Below are positions 23,142 through 32,652 of a stretch of 64,000 bases of DNA, piece by piece. Under the pieces are notes generated by a model. That model was not told the origin of the DNA and ran no database searches. It worked only from the letters and a program-made list of their open reading frames with translations. Numbering within the stretch: the stretch's first letter is position 1; the number at the start of each line of letters is the position of its first letter. The position numbers and the translations under genes were made by a program. Source of the stretch: Nannochloris sp. 'desiccata'. Taxonomy: Eukaryota; Chlorophyta; Trebouxiophyceae; Chlorellales; Chlorellaceae. The DNA lies in assembly GCA_019044685.2 (NCBI GenBank), contig JAGTXX020000008.1:489630-553629 (forward strand). The letters are read 5' to 3'.

Positions 23142-23396
23142 TTAAAGATTTAGATTATTTAGTGAATACAGCCTTCCAAAGTGCGGGTTATCAACCACGG
23201 CCTTTTGCACGTTTTCGGCGGTAACCACCTTGCGGCGGTCGAGGCGTGTTTCCAACAGAGCCTTCTCAAACAACATGCGAAGGCTCTTTTCTAGAGCACC
23301 AGCCAAGTACACCGAAACTTCATCACTCACTCTAAGAGAAGGCCCTACGCGAGCCCTAATGAGCTTCTCTATTCTTCTTCTTTTGCCACAGCAGGG
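23142..23396 (-). CDS. Divergent H2A-like histone-fold protein, start unclear
   Basis: The open frame of 85 codons has its stop directly abutting that of the recombinase. The pattern RIEKLIRARVG, then VYLAGALEKSLRMLFEKAL, then a basic loop and VTAENVQKAVVDNPHFGRL, follows the alpha1-alpha2-loop-alpha3 layout of histone H2A, where the equivalents are R-V-G, PVYLAAVLEYL and a helix ending near ELG. No upstream ATG is in frame; an ATG just upstream is in another frame, so a frameshift or non-ATG start must be assumed. It is far from any conserved cellular H2A. It lacks the usual N- and C-terminal tails. A DNA-compacting protein of the mobile element is plausible. Confidence 0.5.
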   Translation of the reverse strand, partial: PCCGKRRRIEKLIRARVGPSLRVSDEVSVYLAGALEKSLRMLFEKALLETRLDRRKVVTAENVQKAVVDNPHFGRLYSLNNLNL

Positions 23397-23410
23397 TCAT
23401 TTCGGTAAAA

Positions 23411-23554
23411 ATGCGGGAGTTTCGGCTGGATCAGAACCACGCAGCTGATCTGTACATGTCCAAGAAATCACGGTCCAGACACGTGGCAAAATTGGAAGCC
23501 AGCCTGCATCCTTATCGCGCTCCAACAACAGAACACCCTCGGCCTGCGCGCTGA
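23411..23554 (+). CDS. Possible small basic protein (47 aa)
   Basis: ATG-to-stop frame encoding a Lys/Arg/His-rich peptide (MREFRLDQNHAADLYMSKKS at its start). It lies at the edge of the virus-like element. No family recognised, and it may be chance. Confidence 0.25.
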   Translation: MREFRLDQNHAADLYMSKKSRSRHVAKLEASLHPYRAPTTEHPRPAR

Positions 23555-23566
23555 GCCCTCATTTTC

Positions 23567-23826
23567 TTTTTCGGTTTTTATAAATGCCTAGCCACCGCCA
23601 CCGCCTTTCGTGTCCAAAGTAAGCTTGTCAAGGTTGTAATAGTATCGATTCCATTTCCCCTGATCAATGGCTGCTCCATGTAAGAACCCTGATTTTGAAT
23701 ATAACCTAGGAAACACTATCGAAAGCCCAGGAAGACCAGCGTTGACTATGCCTCTCTTTGCTGCAGGCGATTCATCTCAAGGGGCCGCTCCTGCTCTCTT
23801 AGCAGCTGCTGGCCGCCCAGAAGAAG
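23567..23826 (+). repeat. Inverted repeat arm with gene start, left of coiled-coil gene 2
   Basis: Matches 26605-26865 on the minus strand. It includes a TATA-like TTTATAAA, a CCACCGCCACCGCC block and the first 53 codons of a small protein beginning MAAPCKNPDFEY (23667). After the shared AGAAGAAG the sequences diverge. This copy continues for 14 codons to a stop at 23867, so it may be a truncated first exon. The two arms enclose the gene at 24338-25030. Confidence 0.8.
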
Positions 23827-24337
23827 CATCTCTGGTTGCTCCTATTGAATTATCTTTTATTATTTAATCTAGTGGATTACAACAAGCGCAAGTCAATGGA
23901 ACACGTCGTGAGACTACAGAAGAAATGATGGGTGGGAAAAATCAACAGACAAAATGCGAACAGCTCCACTTCAATTTGTCGTTTCTGCCTTCCCAGATGC
24001 AAGGCTGAAGACAACAATCAAAAAAAGTGGAAGACAACTCGTATTAAAAAGAAAAGAAAACAAACAAAGGAGTCAGTCAATGGTAACGTCGGCAAGATCG
24101 CAATGGGGGAAAGCCATGGGCAAACAGAGAAAAGAAGTTAATAGATACATAAAAGAGAGGGAAAGTACAAAAAAAGTTTTATGAATTACCAAGTAGTGAA
24201 ATAGGAACGACTGTACATAATGGTCTAATCGAAATAAAATTTAATTTATTTATCTGAAATTGGCGGCAATGCCGTACACCGCTTAAGAATTAAAAATTGG
24301 ATAGAGAAAAACAGCCAGCTTGCTAATGAAACTATCC

Positions 24338-25030
24338 TTACGGCTTTCCTCCGTTGATTGCTGCCAAAATAACAGTCTTCTGCTGTTCCATTGCTTCCAA
24401 TATCTCAGTCTTCTGCTGAGCTAACCCCTGATCCAGGTGCTCCATGATCTCAGTCTTCAAGCGGGAATGCATTTTTGCCAGAACCGCCGGGAGCTGTTTC
24501 AGCCTTGATGTCTGTTCGGATAAGCAATCGGCCCCGTATTTAGCTGCAGTAAATAAAGCGCCTAAAAATCCGACATACGCTGTGAGCTCTGCCAAACCAG
24601 TCTGCAAAAAAAATGAAAATTGAGGTTTAGCCAGAGGTGGCGATAGGAGGGGCGTGGCGGAGACTGGACATTTACTATCAAAGATAACCTAAGAAACACC
24701 TACCTTCTGGAAGATCAGGAATCCAGTATAACAGACATTAATAGCGACAGCCATGCAAGCGGGGTTTAACCATTTAATGGGTTGCTCCATCTTACTTTCT
24801 GGATTCTTGTGTTGCAGAAGTTGCTCGTAGTCCCACTCCAAGTCCTGCTCCTCGGTAGACTTCACCGGGGGTCTCGAGGTGGCATGTCTAGTTGCGAGGG
24901 CAGCGGCGCGGTTGTTTTTAGCAGTCTGTGAAAAAATGATGGGTGAGAAAACCGCGATCCTAAGTTTGCTGCGAACGTTCATTTGCCCCGGCAAACGGCA
25001 GCACACGCCGCTTCGAGCGATGTTATTCAT
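24338..25030 (-). CDS. Small membrane coiled-coil protein with targeting-like N-terminus, family member 2 (196 aa)
   Basis: Exons 25030-24704 and 24601-24338 join in phase 0. The first 35 residues are basic and hydroxylated with few acids, like an organelle presequence. A further intron ending at TTTTTTCACAG (about 24926) is possible but not needed for the frame. Two hydrophobic segments (AVAINVCYTGFLIF and TAYVGFLGALFTAA) straddle the splice junction. The C-terminus is a coiled coil with a repeated QQKTEILEAMEQQKTVIL heptad pattern. The architecture parallels the genes at 10.0 and 35.8 kb, though primary sequence similarity is weak. Function unknown. Confidence 0.55.
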
Positions 25031-25154
25031 GCTTCAGTTTTTCTAAAATGTGCAAAAAAAAGTGTATAAAAAAAGCCAGTGCTTGGCGGTTTATGTTTTT
25101 CCCTCGGCAGCAACACGCACAGCACTGCAGCACTCGACTCAGAAAATTACTCAC

Positions 25155-25874
25155 CGGTAGGCCGATTTTACTCCCAGGGGGGTATTTTTGGAGTTAAATC
25201 GTTAAATCGGTGGTGAAGGAATCGCAAGAAAAGACAATTCTGCCATTACTCTAGCGCCTTGTGGCATGCAAGGAGCTCTGCTCCGCCTCCGGCGGCAATT
25301 GCAACTGCACCATGACTGAAGCTGGCTTGAAGTGCTCAGTAAAATCTTAACGCCTTATTTCTGCCTCGATGTAATATCACTTTATACGCAAATCAGCCAT
25401 TTTGCAGTGCAAAGACTGCGCTTCATATTTATGCCTGAGATCAATCATAATTTGAACCAGATCAAGAGCCGCATGTCAGCTGCGACCTGCAGCTCCAGCT
25501 GATAGATAAAACAGCTGCTCCCTTTGCAGCACGTGTCATAATTTCTCTAAATTAGTGTAAGCTAGAATTTTAATGTTTTTGTCTTTATTTTACTATAACT
25601 GGCGTTGATTCTTTTATCAGCAGCACCGTCCTCCTTGCTGCTGTGCATGCTGTGGACCAGGGTCCGTCACGTGGGAGCTCAGAGCAGTGCACAATAATGG
25701 TTACCAGCAAGAATGTACATAAAAGCGTATACTAGCGGATAAGGGGTAAGATTACCAGGGGTAAGAAAGGAGGCAGAGTGTAGAACCCAAAAAAAATGCA
25801 CTGCCGTCAACACGCCGGGAAAAATGCAGAAAGATCAAAGTTAAATCGGACCCCCCTGCTCCCGATTTCACCGC
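25155..25874 (+). repeat. Tandem ~720-bp repeat, unit 1
   Basis: Nearly identical to the adjacent unit at 25875-26594; the only difference I see is one A in an A-run. Both units start GGTAGGCCGATTTTACTCCC and end CCGATTTCACCGCC. The ends share CAGGGGGGT-type inverted motifs with the start, hinting at imperfect terminal inverted repeats. No coding frame. Confidence 0.85.
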
Positions 25875-26594
25875 CGGTAGGCCGATTTTACTCCCAGGGG
25901 GGTATTTTTGGAGTTAAATCGTTAAATCGGTGGTGAAGGAATCGCAAGAAAAGACAATTCTGCCATTACTCTAGCGCCTTGTGGCATGCAAGGAGCTCTG
26001 CTCCGCCTCCGGCGGCAATTGCAACTGCACCATGACTGAAGCTGGCTTGAAGTGCTCAGTAAAATCTTAACGCCTTATTTCTGCCTCGATGTAATATCAC
26101 TTTATACGCAAATCAGCCATTTTGCAGTGCAAAGACTGCGCTTCATATTTATGCCTGAGATCAATCATAATTTGAACCAGATCAAGAGCCGCATGTCAGC
26201 TGCGACCTGCAGCTCCAGCTGATAGATAAAACAGCTGCTCCCTTTGCAGCACGTGTCATAATTTCTCTAAATTAGTGTAAGCTAGAATTTTAATGTTTTT
26301 GTCTTTATTTTACTATAACTGGCGTTGATTCTTTTATCAGCAGCACCGTCCTCCTTGCTGCTGTGCATGCTGTGGACCAGGGTCCGTCACGTGGGAGCTC
26401 AGAGCAGTGCACAATAATGGTTACCAGCAAGAATGTACATAAAAGCGTATACTAGCGGATAAGGGGTAAGATTACCAGGGGTAAGAAAGGAGGCAGAGTG
26501 TAGAACCCAAAAAAATGCACTGCCGTCAACACGCCGGGAAAAATGCAGAAAGATCAAAGTTAAATCGGACCCCCCTGCTCCCGATTTCACCGCC
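25875..26594 (+). repeat. Tandem ~720-bp repeat, unit 2
   Basis: Second unit. Its right edge (GCCGGTACCGGTAC) abuts the truncated gene copy at 26605-26865. The repeat pair therefore appears to have landed in or next to that gene, replacing everything after the shared AGAAGAAG. Confidence 0.85.
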
Positions 26595-26604
26595 GGTACC
26601 GGTA

Positions 26605-26865
26605 CTTCTTCTGGGCGGCCAGCAGCTGCTAAGAGAGCAGGAGCGGCCCCTTGAGATGAATCGCCTGCAGCAAAGAGAGGCATAGTCAACGCTGGTCTTC
26701 CGGGGCTTTCGATAGTGTTTCCTAGGTTATATTCAAAATCAGGGTTCTTACATGGAGCAGCCATTGGCAGATTAGGTAGAATCGATTCTATTGCAACCTT
26801 GGCAGGTTTACTTTGAGACAGCAATTGCCTTGCAAGGCGGTGGCGGTGGCCAAGCAAGTTTATAA
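26605..26865 (-). repeat. Inverted repeat arm with truncated gene start, right of coiled-coil gene 2
   Basis: Minus-strand copy of 23567-23826, including TTTATAAA and the same 53 codons from MAAPCKN. After the shared point it reads into the 720-bp repeat, so this gene copy is broken. A 17-codon difference upstream shows the arms are not a very recent duplication. Confidence 0.75.
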
Positions 26866-27498
26866 AATCCTCAAAAAAGAGATGGAAGGCCCAGTGCGCT
26901 GACCAAGGGAGATACTGATGTTGGATTCTGCTAAGGTTCTGATCAGCTGCAAGATGGAAGGCCCAGAAAAGAAAGTGCTATGAAGCTGATAAGCTACGCC
27001 TCCTATCTACTTCTAGACAACAATCTGAGCTCTGTTATCTTCTTTGTTAAAGACTAGAGACCAGCAGCGGCTGTCTCTAAAAAAGGCAGCCCACCCACCT
27101 ACTCCCTCTTACCTCTTCATTTCCTGCAATTATTTAACAGAGGAGGGATCTAATCTGAGTTCTAAATGAGAAAATAATATCATTAGAGCTCAGAAAACAG
27201 CAATCTCGCCAAACAAGCGAAGGCTGGTCTAAGTCAAAGTCAATTTGTACCGCTGAGGTACAGCCCACTGGGCATTCCAACAAGCAGCTTTGAGGCGCCC
27301 CAAGCCACGCACACAGCCCAGAGAGGTGCCCAGTTACACTCCGAGGACGAGGAACTGGAGACGTTGGAGGTCCTACCAGAGATCCACACATCTCAGCTTT
27401 CAGACGCCATTAGAGGCGAACTCCCTACTCAAAGCGATCTGCAACAGATCAGGGAAGAGACCTTCTTAGACAGGGTCACAGGTCTCGCTGACGGCTCC
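26866..27498. other. Accessory stretch with a coding-like fragment
   Basis: From about 27247 to 27558 the plus strand is open and acidic/Gln-rich (EDEELETLEVLPEIHTSQLS), which looks like a fragment of a longer protein, but no start or family is evident. A short palindromic motif, TGTACCGC-TGAGGTACAG, occurs at about 27246 and again at about 28277. Confidence 0.35.
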
Positions 27499-28268
27499 TT
27501 TCTTCGTCCGCACCGAGGAGTGCGGCCCGCTGAAATCGCTCGAAGAAATATAAATAATTGAAATGAACATGAAACCAGATGGGCAAGGAATAAGAAGAGT
27601 GAACAGCGATGAAAATGCGAGTCCGCTTTTTAGCGAACCCACTGGGGTGCGGGCAGCCTGGGCTCGCAACGAGCGCAGCGCACCACATGACAAGCTGCGG
27701 GCCCGCGTGCGAGCCTTGATTTGCGATGTTAGCATTTTTAGTGATTTTATAGGGGGTGCTGATGGTGCGGAAAAGGGATATAAAGAATTGGCATGTAAAA
27801 GTTGATGGAAATGCTTGATCTGGAGCAGACCAACAGAAGACCACTTTTCAGCAGGAGAATACATCCATATATGTACAGATACAGGCACCGCAAACGCCTC
27901 TGCGCTACCCGCTCGTGGGTCCGTCCAGCGGTCTTCCCCGCTGCCCGCCAGGGAGGAGTCCGCCGCTGGCGGCGGTGGCGACGGCCAGCCTACTCAGGCT
28001 GGGAGGGAGGAGGGCGGCCAGCAGCCTGCGGCGGGGCGCTGATGCCCACGCTGGAACACATGGGGTGCTGTATACCTGCTGGGAAGGAGTGTCAAGTGGT
28101 GACGCTGAGAGGATCACCGATTTCAAGGATCGCCGTTTTCAGAAAAGATCATTTGAAAAAGAAGGTGCTTTGAGCCCACAGAGGGCCGCGGGAGGATTAA
28201 TATAGTCCTGTGGAGGTCTATCTGGGACTAAATAACAAAGTCTCTCATGTCTCTGAGGCTAAATATGA
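27499..28268 (+). repeat. Inverted repeat flanking ATPase paralogue 3, left arm
   Basis: About 770 bases matching 31735-32510 on the opposite strand with moderate divergence and indels. Shared blocks include TTTCTTCGTCCGCACCGAGG, CCAGATGGGCAAGGAATAAG and GGATCACCGATTTCAAGGAT. It contains a TATA-like module at 27773-27790. Confidence 0.8.
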
Positions 28269-28555
28269 CTTTGACCTGTACCGCCTGAGGTACAGATAAT
28301 AGGTAGATAGTTTAGAGTCCCTCAGCAGAAGGCGTTGGGATCAATATATAAATGTCCTGAAATTACGAATATCTACAGTCTCCGCGCACTCGCTTCTAAG
28401 AAAAAGTTCTTTGAGAAGATTCAAAAATTCAATCCGTCACGAATCTCGCTGTCACAAACGCAAAAGCGCCTTTATTACGTAGCTCCATAATATTTTGCGT
28501 AGCATACTACCCCTTGCAAGCCTGCTCTCTTGCTCAGCAGCAGGCATTAGACTGG

Positions 28556-30344
28556 ATGATGCTGGCTGCCCCACCCAATGCGAGAATCCAAGCTAGTGTG
28601 CCATCCTACAGCATATGTGGACGATCTAGTTTGCGTCCAACTCTGCTAAAAGCAAAATCAACTTTGAGAGCAGGGAATGGACCAATGATTGTGCAGGCGG
28701 GGCTGTTTGCTCCCAAAGTCGCCCCGCCACCCCCACAAGATCCTTTCTACAACAGAGTTACTGAGCTGGATTATTTCAAAGAGAAGTTCAGTGGCGAAGT
28801 TGGTTTAATTACTGTGCTGGTTGGTCCTCGCAATTGTGGGAAGTCGGTGAGTTCTGCCTTCCTTTCCTTGTCTGGCATGCCCGGGCAACGGCGACGTGTT
28901 TTTCTTTCTTTTTCTTCTAGACTCGTTCAGCTACCGTTGTTACAATAGCTTTCTATTCATTATTTCTTACAGAGATTGCTGGAAAATCTGTCTCAACAAT
29001 ATGAAGCGCAGCAGATTGGACCATTGTTCCTGATAATCGACGCTCGCTTCACGCCAGTGTGTACTCCAGACGAGGTCTCCAAGGCGCTTTTAAATGCATT
29101 AGAGACTAGAAAAATTCAAAAGCTTATGAGCTACGTAAGCACAAGTCTGCCGTTGTTATCTTCTATTAGTATTAATGCTGGGCTGGTTACAATCAGTCTT
29201 GGGGGATTATTTACAAAGCTCTCCGGAAGGGAGGTAAAATTGGAGGAGGCAATCAACAAGTTTGACAAGCTTTTAGAGGCTGTGGGAGCGCTGTCTGTAA
29301 AACCTGTTATCATTATAGGTACGATGCAAATAGATGCGAAAGGCAACGCTGTGTATTTTCTTTCCCAATGTCGATGTTTTTTTTCTTGCTGTGCTCCCCA
29401 CATCAGATTTTTTGATATATATTCACTTGCAGATGAAGCTAATAAACTCATGAGCTGGAAGGAACCAGATCCTTTGCAACCAGAGCTTCAACGATTGCTT
29501 GACTTTCTTATTGGCATCTCAAAGCAAAAACGCCTAGCCCACGTGATCTTGGCCACTTCTGACTATTTCCTTGCTAATTGGCTAACCCAAGGTAAGTTGT
29601 GCTGCTTTTATTGTTTGGGTTTCTGGTTGAAAATCACTAAGCGTCTTTTCCTTCCCCTTTGCAGCTGGGATGACCGAGGACAAGTTTGAAGTAGAGGTCC
29701 TTGGAGATCTAACTGAAGAGGAAGCTGAGAAGTTTATGTATGGTGATGGTGTTGCTGTGGGAGGTTGGCGCGGTATCGTCAACGACCCTTTTAACACGAA
29801 GGAGGTGCTAGCTGAGGCACAAGATCAGTGGTCTGAAATTTATCAGCGGTGCGGCGGCAATATTGGTCTGTTGAAGCAGTGTGTGGCTGCAGCTAGGAAT
29901 TTGAAGGGGAATTGGGATTCTGCGTTGCAAAAAGTTGTGGCAGGCCCTCTTGGTGCAGTTATACGAGGTTTCGAACCAGAAGTGTACATTAAGAAAGGCG
30001 GCGAGGCTCCTCTCTGGACTGATGCTCAATGGAGGATGGTGCTTGAGCGCATTACCACAGCGCCGCATCATGCTGTGCTGGCGAGTGAGCTAAAGGAAGA
30101 GTTGGGAAAGGGAAGTGAAAAGAAGGGCTCTGAAATTCTTTTGTCCATGGTAAAGTACAATTTGCTGGCATTGCGCCCTCCATCTACCCTTGCACGTGAT
30201 CTGCCCCAGGAGGTGTATGGGTCTGGGAAGAAAAAGACCACAGTGGTGACTTTGCCATTGCCAGCTCACGTATGGGCTGCAGAAGTTGTGCTCGAAGAAC
30301 TGAAGGACAAGGAGAAGGCTAAAGATTCAAACCCTCAGCTTTAG
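28556..30344 (+). CDS. P-loop ATPase, archaeal-ATPase/STAND-like, paralogue 3 (491 aa)
   Basis: Exons 28556-28846, 28973-29318, 29433-29591 and 29665-30344 give an unbroken 492-codon frame, with the same three intron positions and phases (0, 1, 1) as paralogue 2. Walker A GPRNCGKS is at 90-97. PLFLIIDAR is a complete Walker-B-like strand. KPVIIIG, the sensor-like VILATSDYF, RCGGNIGLLKQCV and a winged-helix-like C-terminus follow. The last residues are Lys/Glu-rich. The N-terminus (MMLAAPPNAR) is targeting-like. Long inverted repeats lie on both sides. Compared with paralogue 2 it keeps the acidic Walker B residue, so it is the better candidate for an active ATPase. No partner domain or effector domain is fused. 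Confidence 0.8.
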
Positions 30345-30539
30345 ATCAATGTTTGCTTTAAATTTGCATTTGGAAATGTGTGTTTTAAAGTGTAAAATAG
30401 ATGAATTTGTAGATTTCCTTTTTGTATTTAGGGTGGGACGGCAAAAGCCTCTCTTCGCCAATGGGCTCCAGCGTGAGGTCGTCAGGAGAAATAACAATTA
30501 TATATAACAACTATACAACAGAGATACTCAAGAATGTGG

Positions 30540-31095
30540 TGTTTTAATGATTTTACAAAGGGTAACGCTGGCCTACCAAGGCATATAAAGATTTGGCAGG
30601 TAAAACATGTTGCAATACGCCTGGGCATATTAAAGAAGGTCAGTGGGAGGAGAATGCCCCTCTCTCTGCGATCTGAGAACCATACGTGACTGACTATCAT
30701 GCAGGTCCGCAACGCAGCTTCTGCTGTTCTAGACTACCCACAGGGTGGGGGTTTCCGTCGCAGGGTCGTTGTCGTCGGCGGGGTGGCGGCGACGGTTTAT
30801 CAGACGAGGTGCAGGGAGGCGGCCAGCAGTCGGGAAAAGCTGTGCCCTAGCTGAAGCGTGATGGTTACTATCTGCCTGTATGCTGATAAGGGTGGCAAGC
30901 TGACGAAGCGAGAGGATCACCAATCAAAGATCGCTGATACCAAAGATTCAAAAAAAAAAAATTAAACTTTTCGTGCTCCATGGCACCAGGGGTTCGCAGG
31001 CGTAATAAAAAAAGTCCTGCGGACGTCTCTCTGGAGTAATTAACAAAAGTCTCTCCATGTCTCTCCTTGTCTCTGAGAGCCTAAATAATTGTCTC
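30540..31095 (+). repeat. Diverged third copy of the repeat flanking ATPase paralogue 3
   Basis: Same orientation as 27499-28268. Shares the region around the TATA-like module (GGCATATAAAGATTTGGCA at 30581) and the tail with TCCTGCGGACGTCTCTCTGG and GTCTCTGAGAGCCTAAATAA. Alignment in the middle is weak. Confidence 0.5.
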
Positions 31096-31339
31096 TCAAG
31101 CACAAGACTTTTTCTTTCCATGGCATGTTGACTGAAAAAAGTAGCGCTTAAGCTTTTGCATCATGGAGTAAGGAAAGAAAGTCACCTGAAAGACTTGCTG
31201 AGCAGGTCAGTAATTTCAGAAATGCAGCAGACCAGCGAAAACTGCAGCAAAATGATTATACCTCTGCATCTTCACGGCCCGATGAGTGGCCAATCATTGT
31301 AATCAGAGGAGAGCATTAAGGGCCAGAACCAACTGTGCC

Positions 31340-31510
31340 CGCTGCGGGACCAGCAGCGGGCTCCGCTCTGGAGGAGGGCCCGCCGGCGGGGAGGTGGGCG
31401 GACTAGCTCGCAAAGGCATATAAAGGGGTCCCGCGTCTATACATTCATAGGCAATCCATCATGGTGGCTTCCTCTACGTATTTAGCTGCCGGTGCGCCCA
31501 GCCTCTGCTG
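31340..31510 (+). repeat. GC-rich TATA-bearing repeat, partial copy
   Basis: Matches the right part of 34918-35235: GGCCCGCCGGCGGGGAGGTG, then the module CAAAGGCATATAAAGGGG, CGCGTCTATACA and ATCATGGTGGCTTC. Confidence 0.7.
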
Positions 31511-31734
31511 ATTTTTGTTTTAGAAAAAATGATCAAGATGTGCGATTCTGATCAACCGCAGCTTTAATGAGGGTCCCAAATTTTTGTTTCTCTGAGCAGG
31601 TTTTTTACCCCCAATTGTGCAGAGAAATTAAATAATGCCTTTTCATAGTTTCTCTCACGAAATTATTTTTGTTTCTCAAGGTAGCTTTACCTGCTCAAGC
31701 AAGCAATATAAAAGTTTTGTGCTTGAGAGACAAT

Positions 31735-32510
31735 TATTTAGGCCTTCAGGGACAGGGAGGGACATCGTGGGGCTATTGTTAATAAGCCCCAAAGAGACCT
31801 TCGGAGGACTATATTACCACTCCTGCGACCCCCTGCGGTGCTCAGAGCACCAAAATATTGGAAGTGATCTTTTTTTTAAACAGCGAATCCTTGAAATCGG
31901 TGATCCTCTCAGCGTCCACTTGACACTCTTTCCAGCAGGTAGTCAGCACCCCATGTGTTCCAGAGTGGGCGTCAGCGACCTGCTGGTGATTGCTGGCCGC
32001 CCTCCTCCCTCCCAGCCTGAGTAGGCTGGCCGTCGCCGCCGCCACCGGCGGACTCCTCCTTGGCGGGCAGCGGGGGAGCCCGCTTGGCGGGCCCGCGAGC
32101 GGGCAGCGCAGAGACATTCGTGTTGCCTCTCTCTTTTCATATGCGGATGAATTCTCCTGTCAGCCCTTGTTCTTCTGTTGGTCTGCTCCGGATCAAGCAT
32201 TTCTAACAAGTTTTAGATGCCAATTCTTTATATCCCTTTTCGCACCATCAGCACCCCCTGTAAAATCACAAAAAATGCAAACATCACAAATCAAGGCTCG
32301 CACGCGGGCCCGCAGCTTTTCATGGTGCGCGCTGCGCTCATCGCGAGCCCAGACTGCCCGCACCCAATTGGGCTCGCTCGAAGCGGACTCGCATTTTCAT
32401 CGCTGTTCACTCTTCTTATTCCTTGCCCATCTGGTTTCATGTTCATTTTAATTATTTATATTTCTTCGAGCGATTTCAGCGGGCCGCACTCCTCGGTGCG
32501 GACGAAGAAA
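31735..32510 (-). repeat. Inverted repeat flanking ATPase paralogue 3, right arm
   Basis: Reverse-complement partner of 27499-28268. Together the arms enclose the ATPase gene in a segment of about 5 kb, like a composite element. Confidence 0.8.
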
Positions 32511-32652
32511 GGCTCGCAGAAAGGCTCGCACCAAGGCTCGCACCTCGCAGTCCGCCACCTCTGCCCGCTTCCTCTCTCTTGAGTACGCGCCGACAGCTAT
32601 AAACACACTAAAAACAGCGTCACGTCAGAATAGAAGAGCAAAAACAACCACC

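Larger units (their letters stand above)
18209..23600. mobile_element. Capsid-less virus-like element: TVpol-helicase, small basic protein, tyrosine recombinase, histone-fold protein
   Basis: Four or five tightly packed, intronless frames with little spacing: the polymerase-helicase and a 90-residue protein on the minus strand, a tyrosine recombinase on the plus strand, and a histone-fold frame on the minus strand. Fused A-type polymerase plus SF3 helicase is typical of Tlr1-like polinton-like viruses and transpovirons, and this recombinase type also occurs in virophages and PLVs. No major or minor capsid protein, packaging ATPase or protease frame is visible. Boundaries are approximate and terminal repeats were not found. 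It may be a remnant or a plasmid/transposon-like relative. Confidence 0.6.

Noticed and set aside
25155..26594. Pair of long terminal repeats
   Set aside because: The units are directly adjacent with no internal region, no TG...CA ends and no primer-binding site visible.
27802..28205. Overlapping frames in the 27.5-28.3 kb repeat
   Set aside because: The matching arm at 31.7-32.5 kb breaks the same frames, so they are not conserved coding sequence.
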